A stretch of 64,000 bases of DNA from Aliihoeflea sp052435735 (GCA_052435735.1 JBQVNB010000006.1:124001-188000); one strand, 5' to 3'; shown: positions 17,267 through 26,626, counted from the first letter of the stretch. Notes: generated by a model from the sequence alone, not told the origin. Translations and numbers: made by a program.

Positions 17267-18034
17267 TCAGGCCACGATCGCGATCGGATGGGCGTCGTCG
17301 GGATGCGGCAGGAGGCGGATGTCGATGCCGTAGAGTTCGCTCAGGAGCCCGCCCGACATGAGTTCGGCCGGAGGGCCGTCGAAGGCGATGCGGCCGTCCT
17401 TGAGCGCGATGACCCGGTCGGAGAATCGCGCTGCGAGGTTGACGTCGTGGAGGACGACGACGACGCCGCGCCCGGCCGAACGGTTCAGCCCGCGCAGGAG
17501 TGACATGACGCCGTATTGGTGGACGAGATCGAGCGCGGAGGTGGGCTCGTCGAGAAGCAGAAGCGGCGATTGCTGCGCGATCAGCATCGCGATCCAGGCC
17601 CGCTGGCGCTCGCCGCCGGAAAGCTGGTCGACCATGCGCGAGGCGTAGGAGGTCAGGTCGGTTGCGGCCAGAGCGTCCTCGACGGCCCGGCGGTCTTCGT
17701 CCTTCCAGATGCCGAGCGCGCCCCGCCAGGCGTAGCGGCCGAGCCCGACGAGTTCGCGCACGTCGAGGCCGGGCACATCGGCAAGCTGCTGCGGCAGGAA
17801 GGCGAGGCGGCGCGCGAGGTCGCGCTGCGAGATTCCGTGAAGATCGGCGCCGTCGAGGATCAGCCGGCCGGAGCTCGGCTTCTGCTGTCGCGCCATCAGG
17901 CTCATCAGCGTCGACTTGCCCGAGCCGTTATGGCCGATGATGGCGGTGAAGGCGCTGCCGGAGAGGGAGAGTTCGGGCACGGACAGGACCGTGCGCGCGC
18001 CGTGACGCATCTCGATGTCGGTGAGATCAAGCAT
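17267..18034 (-). CDS. Siderophore ABC transporter ATP-binding protein (FhuC-like)
   Basis: A 255-residue ABC ATPase with Walker A GHNGSGKST (34-42), signature LSGGE (138-142) and Walker B LLLLDEP (158-164), with the FepC/FhuC-style opening MLDLTDIEMRHG. The frame is open further upstream, but the ATG at 18034 gives the normal start and overlaps the fhuF-like gene by 8 bp. It energises the ferric-siderophore permease of the same operon. Confidence 0.9.
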   Translation of the reverse strand: MLDLTDIEMRHGARTVLSVPELSLSGSAFTAIIGHNGSGKSTLMSLMARQQKPSSGRLILDGADLHGISQRDLARRLAFLPQQLADVPGLDVRELVGLGRYAWRGALGIWKDEDRRAVEDALAATDLTSYASRMVDQLSGGERQRAWIAMLIAQQSPLLLLDEPTSALDLVHQYGVMSLLRGLNRSAGRGVVVVLHDVNLAARFSDRVIALKDGRIAFDGPPAELMSGGLLSELYGIDIRLLPHPDDAHPIAIVA

Positions 18035-18782
18035 GGGCGCTCCAATAGGCCTGCATCCGCTCCATGCGAAGCGCGCGGGGCTGTTTGGGACAGGATTGGC
18101 AAAGCGCGCCGGACTCGCACAGATAGTGAAGGCAGCACTGCTTGCGGTCGAGGACGGGATGGAGCGCGCCGCTCTCCAGCCGCACGTCGGCAAGCGCGCT
18201 CATGCCCGAAAGGCCGGCGGCGTCGAGCCAGCGATCGGCATGGGCGCAGACGTCGAGATGCGGCTCGTGCGCGTGGAGATGGACAAGCGTGCCGAGGATG
18301 CGGTCGGCCAGAAGCCGGAAGGCGATCTTCTCCTTGACCGGCGAAATGGCGCAGAGTTCGGCGTAGAGATGGTCGGCGATGGCGCGGATGCGGACTGCGG
18401 TCAGCTCGATCATCCCGGCAAGGTCGGTGCGCAGGCTCTCGCCCGGGGCCAAGCGAAAACCGTAGACCCCGCCATCGGCGACGCACTGGCCCATGCGGTC
18501 GATAGGCAGCGCGATGTTCTGGCCGTGCACGGCCATGATGCCGGCCATGGCGGGCTGCCAGACCAGCATCGACCAGCTCCGCACCGCATGGTAGGCGCGG
18601 CCGGCGGGCGCATAGGCCGAGGCGATCTCGCCGTGGAGGCGCGCGACGACACTGCCGTCATCGCCCGCGCCGAGCCAGCCCGAAGGCGTTTCGGAAAATT
18701 CGGCGTCGATGCCCGGCATGGCCGTCCGGACCGCGTCGATGAACGCGGTCTCGGCTTCAGCCCTGTCGAGCGCGACGCCCAT
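18027..18782 (-). CDS. FhuF-like siderophore-iron reductase
   Basis: The 251-residue protein ends with the FhuF metal-binding signature CC-x10-C-x2-C (C216, C217, C228, C231), which binds a [2Fe-2S] cluster. FhuF proteins reduce iron in imported hydroxamate siderophores in the cytoplasm to release it. The gene lies 8 bp after the TonB receptor gene and overlaps the ATPase gene, so uptake and reductive release are encoded together. Confidence 0.9.
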   Translation of the reverse strand: MGVALDRAEAETAFIDAVRTAMPGIDAEFSETPSGWLGAGDDGSVVARLHGEIASAYAPAGRAYHAVRSWSMLVWQPAMAGIMAVHGQNIALPIDRMGQCVADGGVYGFRLAPGESLRTDLAGMIELTAVRIRAIADHLYAELCAISPVKEKIAFRLLADRILGTLVHLHAHEPHLDVCAHADRWLDAAGLSGMSALADVRLESGALHPVLDRKQCCLHYLCESGALCQSCPKQPRALRMERMQAYWSAHA

Positions 18783-18790
18783 GCCCGCCC

Positions 18791-20848
18791 CTAGAACTTC
18801 GAGGTGAGCTTGAGGGCGACGGTGCGGCGCTCGCCGTAGAAGCAGTCGCCGCGCGCGAGGCAGGTGGTGACGTGCTTCTTGTCGAACAGGTTGCGCGCGT
18901 TGAGCGTGACGTCCCAGTTTTCGGCCTCGAAGCCGATCATGGCGTCGGCCAGGACATAGTCGGGCGTTTCGATCGTGTCGACGCCATCATAGCTGGTGCC
19001 GACATAGCGCACGCCCGCGCCGGCCTTGAAGCCTTCCCATTCGCCGCCGGGACGCCAGGTGCCCCATGCGCTCGCCTGATGCGTCGGGACGCTGGCGAGG
19101 CGGAAGCCGGCCGAGGTCTCGGTGTCGAGATAGGAATAGCCGGCGAGAAGTTCGAACTCCGAATTGATCAGCGTCTGCGCCTCGAGCTCGAAGCCCCTGA
19201 TCGTCACGTCGCCAAGCTGCGCCTGGAAGCCCGGATTCGTGGGATCTCCGACGAGACGGCCGTTCTCTTCGATATGGAAGACGGAAGCGGTGAAGATCGA
19301 AGGCGTGCCCACCGGCTGATACTTGATGCCGGCCTCGACCTGCTTGCCCCTGAGAGGACGGAAGGGTGTGCCCGAGACGTCGGTTCCGGCGGTCGGCAGG
19401 AAGGATTCGGAATAGCTGACATAAGGCGAAATGCCGTTGTCGAAGGCGTAGAGCAGGCCGACATCCTTCGACAGGACATTGTCGGTGTCGCCGGCCCCGT
19501 CGCGCGCGATGTCGTAGCGCAGGCCGCCCGAGACGAACCAATTGTCGAGGCGCACCTGATCGCTGACGTAGAAGCCGGTCTGGCGCGTGTTGGTGACGGT
19601 GCGCGGCGACAGGCCCGGAATGACGGGAATGTTGCCGTAGACGGGCTCGTAGAGATCGATCGGAGACGCCGCGCCGTAATAGCTTGCCGTGCCGAGATTG
19701 ACATATTGCTGGTCGACGCCGAAGGCGATCTTGTGCTCCAGCGCGCCGGTGAACGTGTTGGCGTTGAAGCGCACGTCGCCGGTGAAGGCCTGCACGTCCG
19801 AATCCGCCACATAGACGACGCGGTCGATCGTACGCCCGTCCGGATTGATGGTCGGCGGGAAGGCCGGATACATCGAGCGATAGTCGGCATTGCTGTCCGA
19901 ATAGCGCGCGCGGGCGCTCATCGACCAGACCTCGTTGAAGCGGTGGTCGAAGATCGCGGTGACGGCCGTCTGCTCGGTGTCGTAGCGGTCGAAGCCGGGT
20001 TCGGACAGGAACACGCTATCGTCGATCTGGCCGTTCGGCGCCGGGAAGATGGTGCCCTGCCACGGCAGGAACTGCGTCGAGGTTCCGGATTCGTTGCGCT
20101 GCGCGTTGAGGAGAACCGTCAGGCTGGTGTCGTCGCTCGGCGCCCAGGTGAAGGACGGAGCGAAGAGGTAGGAATTGTCGTCGACATAGTCGACCTGCGT
20201 GTCGCTATCGCGGAAGGCGCCGACGAAGCGGTAGAGGAACTCCCCATTCGCATCGAGCGCGCCGGTCATGTCGACCCCGACCTGCTTGCGGTTGTGCGTG
20301 CCGTATTCGACGAAGGCCTCGCGGCTCGTCTCCGCCTTGGGCATCTTGCTCGTCAAATTGACGATGCCGCCGATGGAACTCTGGCCGTAAAGCGTGGAGG
20401 CTGGACCCTTGACGATGTCGACGCGCTCCAGCGCGTAAGGGTGCGGGCGGACATTGTTGTAGAAGCCGAAAATCTCCTGCAGCCCGTCGCGATACTGGAC
20501 CGGCGAGACGCCGCGCACATAGGCCCAGTCGCCGCGCGTGTCATAGCCGAATGTCGCGCCGAAGACGCCGGGCGTATACATCAGCGCGTCCTGGACGGAC
20601 TGCATGCCCTGGTCGGCAATGCGCTGTTCGGTGATGACGTTGACCGAGCGCGGCGTCTCGATGATCGGGGTGCCGGTCTTCGTCGCGGACGACGAGTCCT
20701 GCGCGATCGTGGCGCCCTTCGGACCGCCGCTCTGCTGGGCATCGCCGCCTTCGACGACGAGCGTTTCGAGAACCGTCGTGTCCTGCGCCTGCGCGCCCGA
20801 CCCCAATACCAATGCCGCACTCGCGGCCGCGATCAAACGCGCCTTCAT
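18791..20848 (-). CDS. TonB-dependent siderophore receptor
   Basis: The 685-residue outer-membrane protein has a signal peptide (MKARLIAAAS... to QAQ, ~22 residues), a TonB-box-like TVLETLVVEG segment, a plug domain with PRSVNVITEQRI and KGPASTLYGQSSIGGIVN, and a beta-barrel ending in an aromatic residue (LKLTSKF). It would import a ferric siderophore, probably hydroxamate given the FhuF and FhuB partners. An upstream ATG at 20923 is open, but the ATG at 20848 starts the signal peptide and has a GGGA site. It is the first gene of the operon. Confidence 0.93.
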   Translation of the reverse strand: MKARLIAAASAALVLGSGAQAQDTTVLETLVVEGGDAQQSGGPKGATIAQDSSSATKTGTPIIETPRSVNVITEQRIADQGMQSVQDALMYTPGVFGATFGYDTRGDWAYVRGVSPVQYRDGLQEIFGFYNNVRPHPYALERVDIVKGPASTLYGQSSIGGIVNLTSKMPKAETSREAFVEYGTHNRKQVGVDMTGALDANGEFLYRFVGAFRDSDTQVDYVDDNSYLFAPSFTWAPSDDTSLTVLLNAQRNESGTSTQFLPWQGTIFPAPNGQIDDSVFLSEPGFDRYDTEQTAVTAIFDHRFNEVWSMSARARYSDSNADYRSMYPAFPPTINPDGRTIDRVVYVADSDVQAFTGDVRFNANTFTGALEHKIAFGVDQQYVNLGTASYYGAASPIDLYEPVYGNIPVIPGLSPRTVTNTRQTGFYVSDQVRLDNWFVSGGLRYDIARDGAGDTDNVLSKDVGLLYAFDNGISPYVSYSESFLPTAGTDVSGTPFRPLRGKQVEAGIKYQPVGTPSIFTASVFHIEENGRLVGDPTNPGFQAQLGDVTIRGFELEAQTLINSEFELLAGYSYLDTETSAGFRLASVPTHQASAWGTWRPGGEWEGFKAGAGVRYVGTSYDGVDTIETPDYVLADAMIGFEAENWDVTLNARNLFDKKHVTTCLARGDCFYGERRTVALKLTSKF

Positions 20849-20942
20849 CCCGTCCCCCGGAAAAATACACTCGAGCAAAAAATTCGCCGCGTGCCTTGCC
20901 GGGTGGCTGGGTAGGACGATCAATCACGTCCAGCTATAATTG

Positions 20943-20959
20943 TTGACTGTTGGTGTCAA
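20943..20959. promoter_or_regulatory. Candidate RirA (IRO) box of the siderophore operon
   Basis: TTGACTGTTGGTGTCAA is a perfect palindrome with 5-bp arms that contains TGA-N9-TCA, the core of the rhizobial IRO box bound by the iron-sulfur repressor RirA. It lies 95 bp upstream of the receptor start. The siderophore uptake role downstream fits iron-dependent repression. Confidence 0.65.
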
Positions 20960-21020
20960 CTTTGAATGAGCAGGCTTGCGCAGTCATTCTGCATTCGTGT
21001 CCGCGCGGTAACATGGTCTC

Positions 21021-22658
21021 TCAGAGATCGGCCCAGCCGGCGCGGACGTCGCCCACCGCGCGCATGGTCGCGCCGCCGGTGGCGATGTCGGCCAGGATGC
21101 CCTCGACCTTGGGCTGGATGAAGCCGTCGAGATCGTCCCAGTGAAGCGGGCGAGCCGGATCGGGCGCGCCGCCCGCCGCCCGCCGCGCCGCCTCGTAAAG
21201 CGGTCTGGTCGCCTCGGACAGGATCGTGCGCGCGTCATAGCTGTCGGCAACGAGCTTGGCGCGAAGCTCCACGGCCTGCACGCCGATCATCAGTGCGGCC
21301 GCCAGATAGTGCTCCAGCACGTCGATGGTCTCGCGGGCGAGGTTGGCAGAGTTCATCGCCTGGCTGTTGACGTTCTGGTTGAACTGCTCGGCATGGGTCG
21401 GGAAGCGGTCGACGATGGACTGGCCGTAGAAGCTCATCAGCGGCATCATCGAATTGCCGCCGATCTGCAGCGACTTCAGCCCGACATTGATGCCGGCTTC
21501 CATGTTTCCGACGAGAGAGGGATTGAGGCCGTAGGAGAATTCCGGCGTCATCAAAAGCGCGATCTGCGCGTCGATATGCTTGGCGATGAGGCCGACATGG
21601 TAGCGCAGACCGTCCATGGCGACGCCGGTATATTGGGCGAGGAAATTGCCGGTGTGGAAGATTTCGGCGGTGTCGGGGTTGATCAGCGGGTTGTCGTTGG
21701 CGCAGTTCGCTTCGGTCTCGATCTGGCGCGCGGCGGTCGCGATGCCATCGACGACCGGGCCGAGATATTGCGGCAGGCAGCGCAGCGAATAGCGATCCTG
21801 GATCAACTTGCCCATGCGGTGGCTGCGCCCGCCCGCCGCTTCCGAGCGGATGACCTTCGAGCCGGCGACCAGACGGCCCATCTGCTGCGCCACCCAGACC
21901 TGGCCGGGATGCGGCTTCATCGCGTGGATGAACGGATCGAAGCTCTGGTCGGTCGACAGCATCGCCTGTGCATAAAGCGCGTGGATGCCGAGCGCGAGCG
22001 AGGCGAGATCGAGCGAGCGCGCCGTGGCGTTGGCCGCGACGCCGGTGCAGGCGCCGGTGCCGTTGTTGAGCGCCAGTCCCTCCTTCGGCTGGAGGGTGAG
22101 CGGCTCGAGGCCGATGCGGGAAAGCGCCGAATGGGCGTCGAGCGTCTCGCCACCGATGTCGACGAGAAAGGCGGGGTCGAGGCCGATCACCGCGCCGCCG
22201 ATATAGGAGAGCGGCACGAGGTCGCCCGACGCGCCGATGGAGCCGCGCTGGTGGACATGTGGATGCGCGCCGGCGTTGAGAAAGGCGATGTAGCGCTCGA
22301 TGATCTCGCGGCGCACGCCCGACGCGCCCTTCACGAAGGAGTTGGCGCGCAGCAGCATCGCGGCGCGAACGTCCTCGGCAGGAAGGCGCGGGCCGGTCGT
22401 GCTCTTATGCTGCCAGACGGCGATGCGCTGAACGTCTGCCAAAAGATCGGGGCCGACATACTGGTCGGCCATGCCCCCGAAGAGCGTCGTGACGCCATAG
22501 ATCTGCTCGCCCCGCTCGACACCGCCGGCGATGACTTGGCGCGATTTCTCGATGCGGGCGAGGATCGCGGGATCGTCGGTCAGTACCACTTTGGCGCCGA
22601 GCGCAACGGCGCGGATGTCCGTAAGGGTCAGGTCCTGTCCATTGATGATGACGGTCAT
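21021..22658 (-). CDS. MIO-type aromatic amino acid ammonia-lyase, PAL/TAL-like
   Basis: The 545-residue protein belongs to the histidine/phenylalanine/tyrosine ammonia-lyase family: catalytic Y54 (IYGVTT), the MIO-forming triad A143-S144-G145 (GSIGASGDLVPLSYIGG) and the NGTGACTG segment. Several points argue against histidase: the C-terminal part has the PAL/TAL-like NQNVNSQAM region, the histidase glutamate of SANQED is replaced (SANLAR), and no hutU, hutI or hutG is nearby. The substrate-selectivity pair reads Q83-H84 instead of Ser-His (HAL), Phe-Leu (PAL) or His-Leu (TAL). An ammonia-lyase or aminomutase on an aromatic amino acid is likely; the exact substrate is open. An Lrp-type regulator is divergent. 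Confidence 0.85.
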   Translation of the reverse strand: MTVIINGQDLTLTDIRAVALGAKVVLTDDPAILARIEKSRQVIAGGVERGEQIYGVTTLFGGMADQYVGPDLLADVQRIAVWQHKSTTGPRLPAEDVRAAMLLRANSFVKGASGVRREIIERYIAFLNAGAHPHVHQRGSIGASGDLVPLSYIGGAVIGLDPAFLVDIGGETLDAHSALSRIGLEPLTLQPKEGLALNNGTGACTGVAANATARSLDLASLALGIHALYAQAMLSTDQSFDPFIHAMKPHPGQVWVAQQMGRLVAGSKVIRSEAAGGRSHRMGKLIQDRYSLRCLPQYLGPVVDGIATAARQIETEANCANDNPLINPDTAEIFHTGNFLAQYTGVAMDGLRYHVGLIAKHIDAQIALLMTPEFSYGLNPSLVGNMEAGINVGLKSLQIGGNSMMPLMSFYGQSIVDRFPTHAEQFNQNVNSQAMNSANLARETIDVLEHYLAAALMIGVQAVELRAKLVADSYDARTILSEATRPLYEAARRAAGGAPDPARPLHWDDLDGFIQPKVEGILADIATGGATMRAVGDVRAGWADL

Positions 22659-22768
22659 TGCCGGCTCCTCCTGTTTGCAGCAGGATAGGACGGCCGAAAG
22701 TGCATTTCCTGTTTCGTTGCTGTGTATATGGCAAGGTGCGGGTCAGAAAATTACGCAATAGTGACAAC

Positions 22769-23263
22769 ATGAGCCTGAAAATGACCGAATTGTCCGCGTC
22801 CGACCGTCGGATACTGGCCGAGCTCCAGCGCGATGGCAGCCTCTCCAACGTCGCGCTGGCGGAAAGGGTCGGCATGTCGGCAAGCCCCTGCCTGCGGCGG
22901 GTGAAGCAGTTGGAGGCAGCGGGGCTGATCCGGCGCTATGTCGCGCTTCTGGACGAACGCAAGCTGGGCGTCGGGCTGACGGCCTATGTCGAGGTGAAGG
23001 TGCCGCAGGTGGCAGGCGAGGCGATCGTCGAGCGCTTCAAGGCGGCGGTGGCGCGCGAGCCGGCGATCACCGGCTGCTTCGTCATTGCCGGGCAGTACGA
23101 CTTTCTCCTGCGCGTCGTCGCGCGCGACCTCGACGCCTATTCGCATTTGACGCAGACCGTGCTCCTGCGCCTGCCGGGCGTGCAGGACACGCGGTCGAGC
23201 TTCGTTCTCGAAGCCGTCAAGGACACGACCGAGCTGCCGATCGGCGGGTTCGGCCGGCCCTGA
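22769..23263 (+). CDS. Lrp/AsnC-family transcriptional regulator
   Basis: The 164-residue protein has an N-terminal winged HTH (SNVALAERVGMSASPCLRRV, ~residues 28-47) and a C-terminal RAM ligand-binding domain (AYVEVKV... GQYDFLLRVVARDL). Lrp-type regulators often respond to amino acids. It is divergent from the aromatic amino acid lyase gene across a 110-bp gap, so it probably controls that gene in response to the lyase substrate. The ATG at 22769 is chosen; 22781 is an alternative. Confidence 0.9.
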   Translation: MSLKMTELSASDRRILAELQRDGSLSNVALAERVGMSASPCLRRVKQLEAAGLIRRYVALLDERKLGVGLTAYVEVKVPQVAGEAIVERFKAAVAREPAITGCFVIAGQYDFLLRVVARDLDAYSHLTQTVLLRLPGVQDTRSSFVLEAVKDTTELPIGGFGRP

Positions 23264-23327
23264 CCTGACATCCGGTTGAGATTGCCGCCGCCCTGCGCTA
23301 CCTCGGATCAAAGGGTTCGGAACATCC

Positions 23328-24128
23328 ATGTCAGTGACGGAAAAGAAGAGCGGATCGCGCGGCGTCCAGTCGATCGACACGGGCGGGGTGATCCTTGATG
23401 CGCTCGCCAGCGCGCAAGGGCCGGTAAAGCTGCGCGATCTCGCCGAACGGACGGGAATGGCGGCCGCCCAGCTCCATCCCTATCTCGTCTCCTTCCGCAA
23501 GATGGGCATGGTCGAGCAGACCGAGGCGGGGCATTACCAGCTCGGCTCCTTCGCGCTGCATCTGGGGCTGACGCGGCTGCGCAACCAGAACGCCTATCGC
23601 GAGACGGTGCGCCGCGTCGCCGATCTAGCCGACCGCCTGCAACTGATGATCGCCATCACGGTCTGGGGCCTGCATGGGCCGACCATCGTCTACGTCCAGG
23701 AATCCTCCGCGCGCATCCATGCGAACGTTCAGGTAGGCAACATCTTCCTGATGACCGCGACGGCGACGGGCCGGGTGTTCGCCGCCTACCTGCCGCCGGC
23801 GGTGACGCAGCCGATGATCCGCCTCGAACGCTCGGACCGCACGTTGCTCGAGCGCGGACCGTTCGAATTCGACGAGATGCAATACTGGGACGAGGTCGCT
23901 GCGGTCAGGGCGCGCGGCTTCGAGGTCACGCGCGATCTGCCGATCCCGGGCGTCAGTGCGGTCGCCGCCCCCGTCTTCGACCATACCGGCCAGATGCAAC
24001 TCGCCCTGACCGCGATCGGGCCGACCGCCATGATCGACCTTGCCGCCGATGGCCCGGCCGTGACGGGCCTGCTCGACTTCACCAGCCGCCTGTCGAGCGA
24101 GCTGGGCTATCGCCTGGACGCCGGCTGA
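23328..24128 (+). CDS. IclR-family transcriptional regulator
   Basis: A 266-residue regulator with an N-terminal winged helix (~residues 15-75, LRDLAERTGMAAAQLHPYL) and a C-terminal IclR effector-binding domain. It is convergent with the FAD-dehydrogenase gene, the stops being 3 bp apart. By position it is the likely regulator of the SDR-dehydrogenase pair and/or the divergent TRAP transporter, but no operator link is proven. Confidence 0.88.
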   Translation: MSVTEKKSGSRGVQSIDTGGVILDALASAQGPVKLRDLAERTGMAAAQLHPYLVSFRKMGMVEQTEAGHYQLGSFALHLGLTRLRNQNAYRETVRRVADLADRLQLMIAITVWGLHGPTIVYVQESSARIHANVQVGNIFLMTATATGRVFAAYLPPAVTQPMIRLERSDRTLLERGPFEFDEMQYWDEVAAVRARGFEVTRDLPIPGVSAVAAPVFDHTGQMQLALTAIGPTAMIDLAADGPAVTGLLDFTSRLSSELGYRLDAG

Positions 24129-24131
24129 TCA

Positions 24132-25838
24132 TCAGTCGTTGCCGCCGGCCAGGTGCCGCGCGGCGATGTAGCCGAAGGTGACGGCGGGGCCGAGCGTGAT
24201 GCCGCCGCCCGGATAGTTGCCGCCCATGATGCTCGCCGCATCATTGCCGACGGAATAGAGGCCCGGGATCGGGCGCCCGTCGCCGTTCAGGACCTGCGCA
24301 TTCTCGTTGCAGCGCAGTCCGGCGAAGGTGCCGAGATCGCCGATCACCAGCTTGACCGCATAGAAAGGCCCGTCCTCGATCGGGGCGACGCAAGGGTTGG
24401 GCTTGTGCTCGGGGTCGCCGAGCGAGCGGTTGTAGGAGGTCGAGCCCTTGCCGAATTGCGGATCGTCGCCGCGCCTTGCATGATCGTTGAAGGTTTCGAC
24501 GGTACGCCGCAGGCCCTGCGGATCGACGCCGATCCTGCCGGCCAGCTCCTCCAGCGTCCTGCCCTCGAACAGATAGCCCGACTTGACGTGCCGGCGGAAC
24601 GGCACCGGCGCCGGCTTGACGTAGCCGAGGCCGTATTTGCGCAGGACCCGGTGGTCGGCGATGAAGAAGGCACAGGTCTCGGTCTCTTCCTCACGGCAGC
24701 GCGCGGCCATCGCCTGGCAGAAATCGTGGTAGGAATTCGCCTCGTTGACGAAGCGGCGTCCCGAGCGCGTTACGGCGATGACGCCGGGCTTGGAACGGTC
24801 GACGAAATGCGGGAACGTGCCGAGCGTGCCGTCGGCGCGGACCGGCCGCGAGATCGGAACCCAGGCGGCCGCATTCGGCAGATCGTCGGCGACCGTGGCG
24901 CCGACGGCTTCGCCGAGCCGCAACCCGTCGCCGGTGTTGCCGGGAGGGGCGGGCGAGGCGTGCTCGTAGCCGGAAGGCGCGTGCGGGAACATCGCCTTGC
25001 GGCGCACCGGGTCCTGCGGAAAGCCGCCCGCGGCAAGGACGACGCCCTTGCGCGCGACGATCTCGACCGGCCCCTGCACCGTCTCGACGATCGCCCCGGT
25101 GATGCGGCCGGTCTCGTCCTTCTTCAGCTCGCGAACCGGCGCGCGCGTCCAGATCGGAACGTTGCGGTCGAAGCACGAACGGGCCAGCCGCGCGACCAGC
25201 GCATTGCCGTTCATCAGCCGCATCGGCCGGCCGTGAAAGGCCATGTCGCGCAGGAACTTCAGGAACAGCTTGCCGACATAGAAGGCTGAGACGGGCGAGC
25301 GGGTGACGTTGAAGAAATGCAGCAGTTCCTTGCCCGAACCGATCATCATGCCGAGAAAGGTGATCTCGGCGAGCGGCGGGCGCAGGCGCTTGATCTCGGG
25401 GCCGAGTTCGCGTCCGTCGAACGGGCGTGCGACGATCGACCGTCCGCCGTCGACGCCGCCCGGCGCATCGGGGTGGTAGTCGGCGAAGGTCGGCCCGAGA
25501 TCGAACTGAAGCGCGGTGTTCTGTTCGTAGAAATCGACGGCTTTTGGTCCGGCGTCGAGAAACGCCTCGACGCGGCGTTCGTCATAATGCGCGCCGGTCT
25601 CGTGACGCATGTATTCGCGCGCCTGGTCGATGGAATCGGGCACGCCTGCGCGCTTTGCGGGGGCGTTGCACGGTATCCACATCCAGCCGCCCGAGCGCGC
25701 CGTGGTGCCGCCGAAGACCGGCTCCTTCTCGACGACGAGGACGTCGAGCCGGCGATGTGCGGCCGACACCGCCGTCGCAAGTCCGCCGGCGCCCGAGCCC
25801 ACCACGAGCACGTCGCAGGAATGCTGTTTCATCTGCAT
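24132..25838 (-). CDS. FAD-dependent dehydrogenase of the fumarate reductase / ketosteroid dehydrogenase family
   Basis: The 568-residue protein starts with a dinucleotide-binding site (VVGSGAGGLA, GSGAGG at 14-19) and contains GGTTARSGGWMWIP and the C-terminal VGNDAASIMGGNYPGGG, the pattern of FAD_binding_2 enzymes such as 3-ketosteroid-delta1-dehydrogenase and fumarate-reductase-like flavoproteins. These desaturate or reduce C-C bonds next to carbonyl groups. It follows the SDR gene by 26 bp on the same strand. The substrate is unknown; the neighbouring TRAP importer suggests a carboxylated compound. Confidence 0.82.
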   Translation of the reverse strand: MQMKQHSCDVLVVGSGAGGLATAVSAAHRRLDVLVVEKEPVFGGTTARSGGWMWIPCNAPAKRAGVPDSIDQAREYMRHETGAHYDERRVEAFLDAGPKAVDFYEQNTALQFDLGPTFADYHPDAPGGVDGGRSIVARPFDGRELGPEIKRLRPPLAEITFLGMMIGSGKELLHFFNVTRSPVSAFYVGKLFLKFLRDMAFHGRPMRLMNGNALVARLARSCFDRNVPIWTRAPVRELKKDETGRITGAIVETVQGPVEIVARKGVVLAAGGFPQDPVRRKAMFPHAPSGYEHASPAPPGNTGDGLRLGEAVGATVADDLPNAAAWVPISRPVRADGTLGTFPHFVDRSKPGVIAVTRSGRRFVNEANSYHDFCQAMAARCREEETETCAFFIADHRVLRKYGLGYVKPAPVPFRRHVKSGYLFEGRTLEELAGRIGVDPQGLRRTVETFNDHARRGDDPQFGKGSTSYNRSLGDPEHKPNPCVAPIEDGPFYAVKLVIGDLGTFAGLRCNENAQVLNGDGRPIPGLYSVGNDAASIMGGNYPGGGITLGPAVTFGYIAARHLAGGND

Positions 25839-25864
25839 GGTCTGTCAGTCCTTGTCGGTGCCGT

Positions 25865-26617
25865 TCACGCGGCCAGATAGCCGCCATCGACCGGCAGGAG
25901 GGTGCCGGTGACGTAGGTGGAAAGATGCGAGGCGAGGAAGAGGACCGGGCCGACCAGTTCCTCCGGCTCGCCGACGCGGCCGAGTGGCGTGTGCGCCATG
26001 AAGCGGCCGATCGCCTCGGGTGTCTCGCGCGTGACCTTGGTCATCGGCGTCGCGATGACGCCGGGAGCGATGGCGTTGACGCGCACGCCCTGCGGGGCGA
26101 GGTCGTGCGCGAGCGCGCGGGTGAACTGCAGCACGGCACCCTTGCTGGCGGCATAGGCGCCGAGGCCGGGTCCCGCCGAGACAGACATGATCGAGCCCAG
26201 ATTGACGATCCGCCCCTGCGTCGCGCGCAATTGCGGCAGGAACGCACGCACCATGTTGCGGATGCCGTCGACATTGACCTTGAAGATCGCGTCCCAGTCG
26301 TCGTCGAAGCCGGCATCGTCGATCGGCGTGCGACGGATGATGCCGGCATTGTTGACGAGGATCGCGGCCCGGCCGAGATGTGCCTCGACGTCGAGCGCGA
26401 AGCGCTTGACCTGGTCACGGTCGACGACGTCTATCTCGGCCGCGAAGGCGGTGCCGCCGGCCTCGTTGATGCTGGCCGCGGCTGCCCGCGCCGATGCGCC
26501 GTTGACGTCACAGATCGCGACGCGGGCGCCGGCCTTGGCGAGACCTTGCGCGATCGCCAGCCCGTTTCCCTGCGCCGCGCCTGTGACGACGGCGACCTCT
26601 CCCTCGATGCCTCGCAC
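25865..26617 (-). CDS. Short-chain dehydrogenase/reductase
   Basis: A classical SDR of 250 residues with the NAD(P)-binding TGAAQGNG motif, NNAG, an active-site serine (GSIMS) and the YxxxK pair in AYAASKGAV. The frame is open to a TTG at 26638, but the GGAGGA ribosome site lies inside that extension, just ahead of a GTG at 26617, so the GTG is the start. It is the first gene of a two-gene unit with the FAD dehydrogenase and is divergent from the TRAP operon. Confidence 0.87.
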   Translation of the reverse strand: MRGIEGEVAVVTGAAQGNGLAIAQGLAKAGARVAICDVNGASARAAAASINEAGGTAFAAEIDVVDRDQVKRFALDVEAHLGRAAILVNNAGIIRRTPIDDAGFDDDWDAIFKVNVDGIRNMVRAFLPQLRATQGRIVNLGSIMSVSAGPGLGAYAASKGAVLQFTRALAHDLAPQGVRVNAIAPGVIATPMTKVTRETPEAIGRFMAHTPLGRVGEPEELVGPVLFLASHLSTYVTGTLLPVDGGYLAA

Positions 26618-26626
26618 GCTTCCTCC

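Noticed and set aside
18872..20914. A 680-codon plus-strand frame over the TonB receptor gene
   Set aside because: The receptor on the minus strand has a signal peptide, plug and C-terminal barrel signature; the antisense product is low-complexity and basic/acidic without a domain.
21021..22658. Calling the ammonia-lyase histidine ammonia-lyase (hutH)
   Set aside because: The histidase-specific residues are replaced, the selectivity pair is Q-H, and no other histidine-utilisation gene is nearby.
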